The notes under the pieces are model-generated. The model did no database searches. It saw only the letters and a program-made list of their open reading frames with translations, and had not been told where the DNA came from. DNA of 10,846 nucleotides from Nitrospirota bacterium (GTDB lineage Bacteria > Nitrospinota > Nitrospinia > Nitrospinales > Nitrospinaceae), in contig JAUVMD010000013.1 of the NCBI GenBank assembly GCA_030600405.1, positions 1 to 10,846 on the forward strand, read 5' to 3'. A program made the translations under genes and the position numbers. Shown one piece after another: positions 1 through 6,732 of this stretch (positions are counted from its first letter, which is position 1; each line of letters begins with the position of its first letter).

Positions 1-577
1 AACTTTGGTGGTCCACGACTGGGGTGGGTCGATCGGAATGGGATTTGCCGTGCGGCATCCCGATAAAATCAAACGGCTCATTTTTTTCAACACCGCCGCC
101 TTTCTTACCGATCGTATCCCTTTCAGTATCAACCTGTGCCGGAACTCCATTATTGGTCCGCTGGCTATTTTGTGGTTTAATCTGTTTGCCCGATTGGGAG
201 CGTCCTGGGCCTGCAAACAGCCAGGACGCATGAGTAGCCAAGTTCGAAAAGGATATCTGGCACCCTACAACTCCCCTGAAAACCGCATTGCCAACTTGAG
301 GTTTGTGCAAGATATTCCCATGTCGTCGGACGTCCCGAGTTACCCCGTGGTCGAGCATATTGAATCCCAGTTGGGATACTTCCGGGATCGTCCAACCCTG
401 ATCATCTGGGGTATGCAGGATTTCTGTTTCACGGATTATTTTCTGGAGCGGTGGAAAAAATATTTCCCGAATGCCGAGGTCCACGAGGTAGAACAGGCGG
501 GTCATTACGTGGTGGAAGATGCCGACGATCAAATCATCCCCTGGATGATTCAATTTTTGAATAAACATACAATTTGA
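1..577 (+). CDS. oleB: OleB-like alpha/beta hydrolase (haloalkane dehalogenase family), 3' part
   Basis: The gene is cut by the left edge of the window; the open frame is already running at base 2. About 190 residues remain. The nucleophile elbow HDWGG is at the very start, with Asp (codon 17-19) in the nucleophile position, as in haloalkane dehalogenases and epoxide hydrolases. The acid region is IIWGMQD and the catalytic His lies in AGHYVVED near the C-terminus, so the triad looks intact. The cap-region stretch APYNSPENR and RFVQDIPM match my memory of OleB, the beta-lactone decarboxylase that makes the final cis-olefin in long-chain head-to-head hydrocarbon synthesis (OleA, OleB, OleC, OleD). 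The partner genes would have to lie left of the window; none is on the right. The alternative is a generic haloalkane dehalogenase-like hydrolase. The hydrolase family is secure; the OleB assignment is probable. Confidence 0.72.
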   Translation, partial: TLVVHDWGGSIGMGFAVRHPDKIKRLIFFNTAAFLTDRIPFSINLCRNSIIGPLAILWFNLFARLGASWACKQPGRMSSQVRKGYLAPYNSPENRIANLRFVQDIPMSSDVPSYPVVEHIESQLGYFRDRPTLIIWGMQDFCFTDYFLERWKKYFPNAEVHEVEQAGHYVVEDADDQIIPWMIQFLNKHTI

Positions 578-586
578 ATGCAAAGA

Positions 587-736
587 ATGAAAATTGAGTT
601 TTTATCTTTTAAAGGTTGTCCGGGGTATAAACCTGCACTGTCTCTTCTCGAACAAGTTTTGTTTGAAAAAGGTACTGCGGTGCTCATCGAGAAAATTAAA
701 ATCGCCTCGCAGGGGTCGGCGGAGCAAAACCCATAA
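587..736 (+). pseudogene. Truncated thioredoxin-fold (GCP-motif) ORF
   Basis: A short frame begins nine bases after the OleB-like stop codon (ATG at 587; a second in-frame ATG at 578 abuts that stop). It encodes about 49 residues: MKIEFLSFKGCPGYKPAL, an amphipathic helix, then a strand IEKIKIAS and a stop at 734-736. The start matches the small thioredoxin-like proteins beginning with a beta strand and a GCPxxxPAL motif, usually about 80-110 residues long. The second half of that fold, with the LGSPT-type cis-proline motif, is missing here and does not appear in any frame before the terminator at 740-767. There is no good ribosome-binding site. It is probably a decayed or 3'-truncated gene; a functional 49-residue protein coupled to the upstream gene is less likely. 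Confidence 0.5.
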
Positions 737-739
737 AAA

Positions 740-767
740 AACGGCGTTCCCTTATAGGAACGCCGTT
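740..767 (-). terminator. Intrinsic terminator of ahcY
   Basis: A perfect 11-bp inverted repeat, AACGGCGTTCC / GGAACGCCGTT, has a 6-base loop (751-756). Read on the minus strand it is followed by a run of T residues (the A run at 735-741 on the plus strand), which makes a classic rho-independent terminator 23 bases past the ahcY stop codon. On the plus strand the following sequence is only weakly T-rich, but the hairpin may also stop transcription coming from the OleB side. Confidence 0.88.
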
Positions 768-789
768 CGTATTTTGACAGTTATTACTG

Positions 790-2097
790 TTAGTAGCGGT
801 AATGCTCGGGTTTGTAGGGGCCTTCGACAGGGAGGTTCAAATATTTGGCCTGCTTGCCGGTCAACTTCGTCAGCTTGACGCCCAGTTTTCCGAGGTGCAG
901 TCGCGCCACTTCCTCATCCAGTTTCTTGGGCAATACATAAACTCCCAATTCATATTTTTTGGTGTAAAGTTCGATCTGCGCCAGTACCTGGTTGGTGAAG
1001 GAGTTGGACATGACGAATGAGGGATGCCCGGTGGCGCAACCCAGATTTACCAATCGGCCTTCCGCCAGCAGAACAATGCAATGCCCGTCCGGAAAGGTGT
1101 ATTTGTCCACTTGCGGTTTGATTACCTCTTTTTTGATGCCGGGAAAATTATTCAGTTTTTCCACTTGGATTTCGCAGTCGAAGTGGCCGATGTTGCAGAC
1201 GATGGCCGTGTCCTTCATCTTTTCCATGTGGTCGATGCGTATGATGTCTTCACAGCCGGTTGTGGTGACGTAAATATCGCCTTCTGCGATAGCGTCTTCC
1301 ATGGTGGTGACCTCGAAGCCTTCCATCGCCGCCTGCAGGGCGCAGATGGGATCGATTTCCGTGACCAGGACGCGTCCGCCATACGACCGCATGGAGTGCG
1401 CACATCCCTTGCCGACATCGCCGTAACCGGCGATCACGATCACCTTGCCGGCGATCATCACGTCGGTGGCACGTTTGATACCGTCCGCAAGCGATTCGCG
1501 GCATCCGTACAGATTGTCGAATTTCGATTTGGTGACGGAATCGTTGACGTTCATCGCGGGAATTTTTAATTCACCATCTTCAATCATTTTGTAAAGCTTA
1601 TGCACGCCAGTGGTGGTTTCTTCGGTAATTCCCTTGATGCCGGTCAGCAATTCGGGATGTTTTTCATGCACGTAGCCGGTCAGATCACCGCCGTCGTCGA
1701 GAATCATATTCGGATCCTGATCGTTATCGAAGGGGAGGGTCTGCGCGGTGCACCACCAGTATTCCTCCTCGGTTTCACCTTTCCACGCGAATACAGGGAT
1801 CCCCGCCTTGGCGATGGCCGCCGCCGCGTGATCCTGCGTCGAGAAAATATTGCAAGATGCCCAACGCACCTCGGCACCCAGTTCAATGAGGGTTTCGATC
1901 AACACCGCCGTTTGGATGGTCATGTGCAGGGACCCGGCGATGCGTGCGCCTTTCAGCGGTTTATCCTTACCGTATTTTTCACGCAGGGCCATCAGGCCGG
2001 GCATTTCTTTTTCCGCGAGGATGATTTCTTGGCGGCCCCAGTCAGCCAGCGACAGGTCCTTAACTTTGTGTTTTTCGGCGACAACCGTCGAGGTCAT
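790..2097 (-). CDS. ahcY: Adenosylhomocysteinase (S-adenosylhomocysteine hydrolase)
   Basis: This cytosolic NAD-dependent enzyme reversibly cleaves S-adenosylhomocysteine to adenosine and homocysteine, relieving product inhibition of methyltransferases and feeding the methyl cycle. The protein has 435 residues, close to the usual length for the family. Visible signatures are the substrate-domain stretch [16 protein letters not shown], the DDGGDLT segment, [10 protein letters not shown], the NAD-binding Rossmann motif [10 protein letters not shown], and the characteristic C-terminus KPEHYRY. The ATG at 2095-2097 is supported by an AAGGAG ribosome-binding site six bases upstream (plus-strand 2104-2109). 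The gene is monocistronic: it ends at a strong terminator and is divergent from spoVG. I looked for an SAH riboswitch in the 226-base upstream gap and did not recognise one. Nothing is unusual in the catalytic core. Confidence 0.97.
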   Translation of the reverse strand: MTSTVVAEKHKVKDLSLADWGRQEIILAEKEMPGLMALREKYGKDKPLKGARIAGSLHMTIQTAVLIETLIELGAEVRWASCNIFSTQDHAAAAIAKAGIPVFAWKGETEEEYWWCTAQTLPFDNDQDPNMILDDGGDLTGYVHEKHPELLTGIKGITEETTTGVHKLYKMIEDGELKIPAMNVNDSVTKSKFDNLYGCRESLADGIKRATDVMIAGKVIVIAGYGDVGKGCAHSMRSYGGRVLVTEIDPICALQAAMEGFEVTTMEDAIAEGDIYVTTTGCEDIIRIDHMEKMKDTAIVCNIGHFDCEIQVEKLNNFPGIKKEVIKPQVDKYTFPDGHCIVLLAEGRLVNLGCATGHPSFVMSNSFTNQVLAQIELYTKKYELGVYVLPKKLDEEVARLHLGKLGVKLTKLTGKQAKYLNLPVEGPYKPEHYRY

Positions 2098-2323
2098 TTA
2101 ATTCTCCTTATCAATTCATTAAAATAGTCTATATTATTTTCAAAAAACATCGGGTGATTCCAGCAGGTTTCCGGTCGCGTTCTGTGAAGGCAAGGCTAGA
2201 TAATTCAAGCGCGTATGCTTTTCGCGGATCACGGGGAAGTCCGGAAGACTCGGTCCATTTGGCATCTATTGTAGCAGTGAGTGTGTGTTCCGTCCACTTC
2301 AAATCCGGTTGGGGAGGAGTATC
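2098..2323. other. Divergent intergenic region between ahcY and spoVG
   Basis: This 226-base gap carries the ribosome-binding sites of both flanking genes and must hold both promoters. I found no pair of -35 and -10 boxes that I would defend, no strong hairpin and no recognisable riboswitch. A sigma-54-like TTGGCA near 2258 has the wrong spacing to the following GC and is not proposed as a promoter. Confidence 0.5.
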
Positions 2324-2593
2324 GTGAAGATCACCGAAGTCAAAATATTTCCCTTTGAACCGGGTGATTTACAAAAAAAATTAAAAGCTTACGCGGAAAT
2401 CACGGTGGATGACACATTGACCCTTAAAGGCATCAAGATTTTTGAAAAAGAGAATGGTGGCATCTTCATCACCTTTCCCGCCATTCAGGGCAAAGACCAA
2501 ACTTTCCACGATATTGTTATCCCGAAAACCTTAGAAATCAAAAAACAAATCCGAGATGCCGTTGTCGAGGTTTATAAGAAAACCAAGAAATGA
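2324..2593 (+). CDS. spoVG: SpoVG family nucleic-acid-binding regulator
   Basis: This is a small protein of 89 residues from a GTG start at 2324, which lies just after a strong GGGGAGGAG ribosome-binding site (2311-2319). The open frame extends further upstream, but those residues do not belong to the family. The N-terminus KITEVKIFPF, the central DDTLTLKGIKIFE, the segment FITFPAIQGKDQTFHDI and the helix EIKKQIRDAVVEVY match SpoVG throughout. SpoVG was named for septation and sporulation in Bacillus. In Borrelia, Listeria and staphylococci it binds DNA or RNA site-specifically and acts as a global regulator, which is the likelier role here. The gene is convergent with the sigma-54 activator gene, with only nine bases between the stop codons. 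No clear terminator separates them; a 4-bp GCCC/GGGC hairpin at 2597-2611 is too weak to count. Confidence 0.9.
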   Translation: MKITEVKIFPFEPGDLQKKLKAYAEITVDDTLTLKGIKIFEKENGGIFITFPAIQGKDQTFHDIVIPKTLEIKKQIRDAVVEVYKKTKK

Positions 2594-2602
2594 TCGGCCC
2601 TG

Positions 2603-5431
2603 CTACTGGGCAGTGATTTTGACGGTTTTGTAGAGAAAATTTTTGAAGCTCAGGAATTTTTTGTTTTCCTCCGGATCGCGGCGAAATTGTTCCCCGCACA
2701 CCCCGAGTTTGACTGCAAGGCCGGGCAGGTTGGTTTGATAACGCCTTTTGGCCGTTTCAATCAAAGAGGACACGGCATCCCGTGTCAGACGTTTGCCTCG
2801 GAAAGGATGGTAAACGGATGTCCAAAAGTCTCCCTGACCCTGTTCCATATTTTCCAGTAAGTCTTCTATCCAACCGTTACTTTCTGGGGTCGAGGGGAGC
2901 TCTCTCCATTCCTCACCACTGGCGCTTATTAAATCCTCTCTGGTGATCAGAGAACTTTTACAAAACAACAGAGCCCTCAGCAATAAATTTTTCAACTCCC
3001 GAACGTTTCCCCTATACGCTCTATGGGTAAGAAAGTCGATGGCTCCCTGGCCAAAATGGGGAGGCGGGCTGTTGGCATCTTTTTTATAGGCCTGATGTAA
3101 TCGGCCCAGAAAATGGATAGCCAGGTCTTCAATATCTTCCTGCCGGTCGTTGAGGGAAGGGATTTGAAATCCGATGGCATTGAGTCGGTGATACAAGTCT
3201 TCTCGGAACCGGCCGGCTTCGATTTCCTCCATCAGGTTTTTATTGGTGGCGGAGATCAGAAAGATTCGAGAATAGCGGGGCTGGTTTTCTCCGAGACGCA
3301 TGAAAGCGCCGGTATCCAGAAAACGTAACAGCTGTACCTGTGTTTTGGGATCGGCATCGCCAATTTCATCAAGAAAAACGATACCACCGTCGGCTTCCTC
3401 CAGAATGCCCCTCCGGTTCGATTCTGCCCCGGTGAACGCTCCCTTTTTGTGGCCGAACAGTTCGCTGTAGGTCAGGTCCCCGCTGTAAGCGGCGATATTG
3501 GTTTTCCGCAAGTGCAGTTCGTAATTGTTTCCCCGGTTGGCCCGGAAGATTTCGAGGAGGCGCGAATAAATATTGTTGAAGAAAAACTCCTTGCCGCTTC
3601 CTGTTTGGCCGGTAATGAGCAGAGAAGGGATGCCCATGACTGCCTCCAGTTGTTTTCCCCGGTCCCAGTGGAGCATGCGGTGACTGATCGAATCCACAAC
3701 AATATTGATCTGCTTGACCAGATTGTGAATCTTCCGGCTTTTACCAATGACGTTTCCGAGGTAATACGAAGAAACTTTGGGATCTCGGTATTCAATCTCC
3801 TCACGCAGAACGGACATTTCTGCCCGCACGTTTTCGATTTGTTTCAGGTGATATACTTTTTGCCCGATCAAGCTGGAGATAATCTGCAAGATTTTTTTGT
3901 GCTCCTCCTTGAAATGGTTGCCCTTAAAACTGTCCTGATTTATGACTCCCAAAACGTTGTTTTCGTGAATGATGGGTACTGCCAGCTCGGAGCGAATGGA
4001 GGAAGAAAGATTTTTGTAGAATCCCTGCGTGATTTTCTGATTGGAGACGTCAGAGATCATGACCGGGCGGGCGGTGTGTGCGCAATACCCGTTGACCGAT
4101 TTTTTCTCGCCCGGCAGGTCATTGCCTCCCACTATAAGGGGAGGGATTTCGCTTTTTTTCCAGGCACGTGATTTGGCACCAACCAAATTACCCCGATCGT
4201 CCTCGACCACGAGCCAGGGTTTGCTGTCGATCATTTTCAAGAGGGAAATGGTGCCGCAATCCGCTCCCAGCAATTCCGATGTTTTACCCAGAATATTCTG
4301 CAGGAAAGATTGCAGAGAACTGTTTTGATCGGACAACAGTCCTTCGATTTCGCTCAACACCTGAATTTCAATATGGGCGTAGCTTTCTTCCAGAATCAGG
4401 TTTTCCACCATGGATGCGTGTTGCTGGAGCAGGGCTTTTTCAAAGGTAGTGAACTCGTAAGGTTCGCTGGTGTAATAATTGACGGCGCAGATGAATTTTC
4501 CCGTTTGGCGGCCGTATTTGGGAACTTGATAGAGAGACACCAGGTTGATCTGACTGGCAATATCTTTTCTTGGAAATTGCTCGTCCATGATGTTTTCATG
4601 GAAGACCGATTCCTGCTGAAGGTCTTTCATCACCAGACCTTTGTCCGGAGCAAACTGGATAATCCGGTTGATCAGATTGTGACCGTCCAGCACACGGATC
4701 TTTTCCTTGTTATCATAAATGCTCGCGTGTTCAAACTTTTTTGAATAGACGGCAAGAATTTCCACCAGGTCGGATGGGCTTCCACTCTTTTGAGGCGGTT
4801 GGATTTGGGACACTGGAACCAAAACCGAGGCCAGTGTGAGATTTTCGATCAGGTTCACCGCCGACCGCATCATCAGCCAGGCACCGTCTTTTTTCCGGGC
4901 TGTATCCAGATGCCGGGAAAATGAAATATTCTGATGATAGCGTTTGGCTTTTTCGATGCTGGGACTGCCTTCTCCGAGGAAACGGGTAATTTCTTCAATC
5001 TCCGCAACGGTCAAATATTCACCTTCCTCACTCCAATTCAAGCTCAGGGTGCCGATCGGCCGCATCTGGTACGTGATGGGAAAAACAGCAGTGCTTTTGA
5101 TATTGGAAATCGCTTCCAGCGGATTGCGAAAACTGGAAAAGCCGCTTGGAACATCCCAGGAAACCACCACCGCATTTTCATAGAAGGCCTTTGAGGTGAT
5201 GGATTCTTTAGGAGAAATATATTTGGTGATGCGGTGCAGGTCGGGCTGGTTTTGGCCGGTGACGTAGTGGCAGATCAGCATGCCCTCATACAGGTCCTCT
5301 AGATAAATGCGGACCGAATCACAGTGAAAGGTGTTCTTCAAGCCGGTGGCCAACAAATGCAGAATTTCCGAAAGATTTTCCTTTTCGAAGTTGGATAAGG
5401 TCTGGCTTAATTTTTGGAGATCAGTAGTCAT
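2603..5431 (-). CDS. Sigma-54-dependent transcriptional activator with GAF sensor domains
   Basis: The protein has 942 residues. Three GAF-like regions occupy roughly residues 20-155, 215-345 (least certain) and 360-525, and are predicted to sense a small ligand or redox signal. A coiled linker follows, then an AAA+ sigma-54 interaction domain from about 560 to 800: Walker A GQTGSGKE (608-615), the sigma-54-contacting loop GAFTGA (664-669), Walker B FLDE with Asp688, and the arginine-finger region FREDLYHRL. All motifs look intact, so it should hydrolyse ATP and open sigma-54 promoters. The C-terminus (about 845-942) is not a standard Fis helix-turn-helix; the pattern TRDAV...NLPGLAVKLGV...KKFLSFKNFLYK recalls the alternative C-terminal helical domain of some deltaproteobacterial activators. 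There is no receiver domain, so control is not by phosphorelay. The start has a poor ribosome-binding site. It is divergent from flgB, its probable target. Confidence 0.93.
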   Translation of the reverse strand: MTTDLQKLSQTLSNFEKENLSEILHLLATGLKNTFHCDSVRIYLEDLYEGMLICHYVTGQNQPDLHRITKYISPKESITSKAFYENAVVVSWDVPSGFSSFRNPLEAISNIKSTAVFPITYQMRPIGTLSLNWSEEGEYLTVAEIEEITRFLGEGSPSIEKAKRYHQNISFSRHLDTARKKDGAWLMMRSAVNLIENLTLASVLVPVSQIQPPQKSGSPSDLVEILAVYSKKFEHASIYDNKEKIRVLDGHNLINRIIQFAPDKGLVMKDLQQESVFHENIMDEQFPRKDIASQINLVSLYQVPKYGRQTGKFICAVNYYTSEPYEFTTFEKALLQQHASMVENLILEESYAHIEIQVLSEIEGLLSDQNSSLQSFLQNILGKTSELLGADCGTISLLKMIDSKPWLVVEDDRGNLVGAKSRAWKKSEIPPLIVGGNDLPGEKKSVNGYCAHTARPVMISDVSNQKITQGFYKNLSSSIRSELAVPIIHENNVLGVINQDSFKGNHFKEEHKKILQIISSLIGQKVYHLKQIENVRAEMSVLREEIEYRDPKVSSYYLGNVIGKSRKIHNLVKQINIVVDSISHRMLHWDRGKQLEAVMGIPSLLITGQTGSGKEFFFNNIYSRLLEIFRANRGNNYELHLRKTNIAAYSGDLTYSELFGHKKGAFTGAESNRRGILEEADGGIVFLDEIGDADPKTQVQLLRFLDTGAFMRLGENQPRYSRIFLISATNKNLMEEIEAGRFREDLYHRLNAIGFQIPSLNDRQEDIEDLAIHFLGRLHQAYKKDANSPPPHFGQGAIDFLTHRAYRGNVRELKNLLLRALLFCKSSLITREDLISASGEEWRELPSTPESNGWIEDLLENMEQGQGDFWTSVYHPFRGKRLTRDAVSSLIETAKRRYQTNLPGLAVKLGVCGEQFRRDPEENKKFLSFKNFLYKTVKITAQ

Positions 5432-5716
5432 CGGAGTAATCCAAATGAGTAAAAAAACTACACAATATTACCTTTTTGGAGCAACAATGGCAATAGATCA
5501 AAATTATGGGTCTAGCTGCTTGCGTCAAATACCCGATGAGTGAATCGGTAATTTTTGCCCCTGTCGTCAAAATGCTGGTCGATGGAATACTCAGTCCATC
5601 ATGGGACATGTAATTTAATCTCCATGAAATCAATAGGTTATAATATACGATTTTTGATTTATGATTCAGGCAGTCTTGGCATAAGATTTGCTCCTTAAAT
5701 GGGTTAGGAGCTTATT
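5432..5716. promoter_or_regulatory. Divergent control region between the sigma-54 activator gene and flgB
   Basis: This 285-base region separates the two divergent genes. On the flgB side it holds a sigma-54 promoter (5676-5692). Upstream of that are two inverted repeats: GATGGA-N8-TCCATC at 5581-5600 and CCGAT-N6-ATCGG at 5533-5548. They lie about 100 and 160 bases before the predicted flgB transcription start, the usual distance for enhancer-type sites bound by sigma-54 activators. I found no convincing sigma-70 promoter for the activator gene. The repeats are seen directly; their role as binding sites is inference. Confidence 0.4.
5676..5692 (+). promoter_or_regulatory. Sigma-54 (-24/-12) promoter of flgB
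   Basis: The sequence TTGGCATAAGATTTGCT matches the sigma-54 consensus YTGGCAC-N5-TTGCW with only minor differences, and the invariant GG (5678-5679) and GC (5690-5691) are exactly 10 bases apart. The predicted start of transcription is near 5702, giving a very short leader that still contains the AGGAG ribosome-binding site (5706-5710) of flgB. Flagellar basal-body operons are commonly sigma-54 dependent, and a gene for a sigma-54 activator is divergent from this site. Confidence 0.82.
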
Positions 5717-6142
5717 ATGCTAATCGATCGCTTATTATTTGCCGACAAAACGCCGTTAGTATTGAAAAAGGCGCTTGATTCTCAATCTGAGCGCCACTTG
5801 CTGATTTCCAGCAATATCAGCAATATTGATACACCGGGTTATCAAGCCAAGGACATTGATTTTAAAGGGGCCTTGAGAGTCGCTTTGGGAGCAAGCGATG
5901 GTCTGGCACTGCGTACTACTCATCGCGGTCATATTGGACTTAGTAAGGGTGATATCAGGGGGTTGCAGGCTGAACCATTTAATGAACCGGATGCCGCCAA
6001 ATCCAACGGTAACAACGTCAATATTGATAAGGAAATGATGAAGTTGGCCGAGAATCAAATTGACTATAACGCTACCATTCAAATGATGAGTAAGCGGCAC
6101 TCTACCCTAATGGTTGCGATCACTGAAAATGCCCAGGCGTAA
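5717..6142 (+). CDS. flgB: Flagellar basal-body proximal rod protein FlgB
   Basis: This is a 141-residue protein of typical FlgB length. The N-terminal helix LDSQSERHLLISSNISNIDT, followed by PGYQAKDIDF, is the conserved rod/hook-family signature. The C-terminal part, NVNIDKEMMKLAENQIDYN with MMSKRHSTL, matches the FlgB coiled-coil end that packs into the proximal rod. FlgB is exported by the flagellar type III apparatus without a cleaved signal and polymerises between the MS ring/FliE and the distal rod. The ATG at 5717 is set by AGGAG six bases upstream. It is the first gene after the sigma-54 promoter. In most genomes the next gene is flgC; here it is fliE, after a 77- to 83-base gap. Confidence 0.95.
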   Translation: MLIDRLLFADKTPLVLKKALDSQSERHLLISSNISNIDTPGYQAKDIDFKGALRVALGASDGLALRTTHRGHIGLSKGDIRGLQAEPFNEPDAAKSNGNNVNIDKEMMKLAENQIDYNATIQMMSKRHSTLMVAITENAQA

Positions 6143-6174
6143 TGGTTTGAGGGATTTTGGAGAATCCGAGGTTA

Positions 6175-6203
6175 TTGACAAAACACCGCAATCGCAGTAA
6201 CTT
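6175..6203 (+). promoter_or_regulatory. Possible sigma-70 promoter before fliE
   Basis: A perfect TTGACA (6175-6180) is followed after 17 bases by TAACTT (6198-6203), a poor -10 box. It lies in the gap between flgB and fliE, where the sequence codes for nothing recognisable. If active, transcription would start close to fliE and let it be expressed apart from the sigma-54 promoter. The match is only half convincing and may be chance. Confidence 0.25.
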
Positions 6204-6225
6204 AAAAATGTTAACTTGAGTGGGA

Positions 6226-6549
6226 ATGATGGAAGATATAACTATTAAAACACAATTGAAGACCGCCCTCAATCCGGGTCTATCTCCTACCGATGGCAAG
6301 GCCGGCCTCAATAAAGCGGGGGAAGCCGGGCCGTCCTTTACAGACACTCTGGCCAAATCGATCGAGGAGGTCAATCATCTGCAGAAAGAGGCGGACCAAG
6401 CTATTGAGAAGCTGGCTTCCGGTGAATCGCAGAATGTTCACGGCGCCATGCTGGCGGTGACCAAGGCAGATACCGCCTTTCGCATGACCATGCAGGTACG
6501 GAATAAAATCGTGGAAGCCTATCAGGAGGTCATGCGGATGCAGGTTTAA
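6226..6549 (+). CDS. fliE: Flagellar hook-basal body protein FliE
   Basis: FliE joins the FliF MS ring to the proximal rod. The protein is about 107 residues from the ATG at 6226; GTG 6220 and ATG 6229 are in-frame alternatives, and none has a strong ribosome-binding site. The variable N-terminus is followed by SFTDTLAKSIEEVNHLQKEADQAIEKLASGE, then the conserved C-terminal block NVHGAMLAVTKADTAFRMTMQVRNKIVEAYQEVMRMQV, which is diagnostic for FliE, including the end EVMRMQV. It follows flgB in the same direction and is closed by a strong terminator 30 bases after its stop, so fliF and later genes of the usual cluster are not co-transcribed with it. The family call is secure. Confidence 0.94.
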   Translation: MMEDITIKTQLKTALNPGLSPTDGKAGLNKAGEAGPSFTDTLAKSIEEVNHLQKEADQAIEKLASGESQNVHGAMLAVTKADTAFRMTMQVRNKIVEAYQEVMRMQV

Positions 6550-6579
6550 TCACCTCCTGTTTTCAAGATTGATTTTTCT

Positions 6580-6609
6580 CCTCCGGAGCTTTTCCGGAGG
6601 ATTTTTTTT
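6580..6609 (+). terminator. Intrinsic terminator after fliE
   Basis: An 8-bp stem, CCTCCGGA / TCCGGAGG (6580-6587 and 6593-6600), has a 5-base loop and is followed by A and eight T residues (6602-6609). This is a textbook rho-independent terminator closing the flgB-fliE unit. Confidence 0.9.
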
Positions 6610-6632
6610 GTCTTCAGTTAGGCCCAATCCGG

Positions 6633-6661
6633 TTGACAAGGTTGGTCAATTGGAGGATATT
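6633..6661 (+). promoter_or_regulatory. Candidate sigma-70 promoter of the SmbP-like gene
   Basis: A perfect TTGACA (6633-6638) and GATATT (6656-6661; four of six matches to TATAAT) are separated by 17 bases. It lies just after the fliE terminator and about 65 bases before the start codon of the next gene, so that gene needs a promoter here. Confidence 0.45.
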
Positions 6662-6732
6662 TATCTTCAGAATATATTATAGACCTTGAAAAACTTGTTT
6701 TGACCCAACGGATGTTTGGTCTTGGAGGTTTT

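Noticed and set aside
1024..2127. Long plus-strand open frames (181 and 175 codons) opposite ahcY
   Set aside because: They are antisense shadows of a highly conserved gene, and their translations show no family features.
2258..2276. Second sigma-54 promoter before spoVG (TTGGCA...GTAGC)
   Set aside because: The spacing between GG and GC is 11 rather than 10, and the -12 part lacks the TTGC core.
2098..2323. SAH riboswitch upstream of ahcY
   Set aside because: Expected in some lineages, but the upstream minus-strand sequence shows none of the conserved core or pairing I associate with it.
2591..2620. Terminator between spoVG and the activator gene
   Set aside because: Only a 4-bp GCCC/GGGC stem with no T run; it overlaps the activator stop codon and is too weak to call.
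3449..4171. 240-codon plus-strand open frame inside the sigma-54 activator gene
   Set aside because: It lies wholly antisense to the AAA+/GAF coding sequence, whose motifs are unmistakable. Its product has no recognisable domain, and no ribosome-binding site precedes it.
5331..5543. 70-codon plus-strand open frame across the activator start
   Set aside because: No ribosome-binding site or recognisable sequence; it overlaps the N-terminal codons of the activator and the control region.
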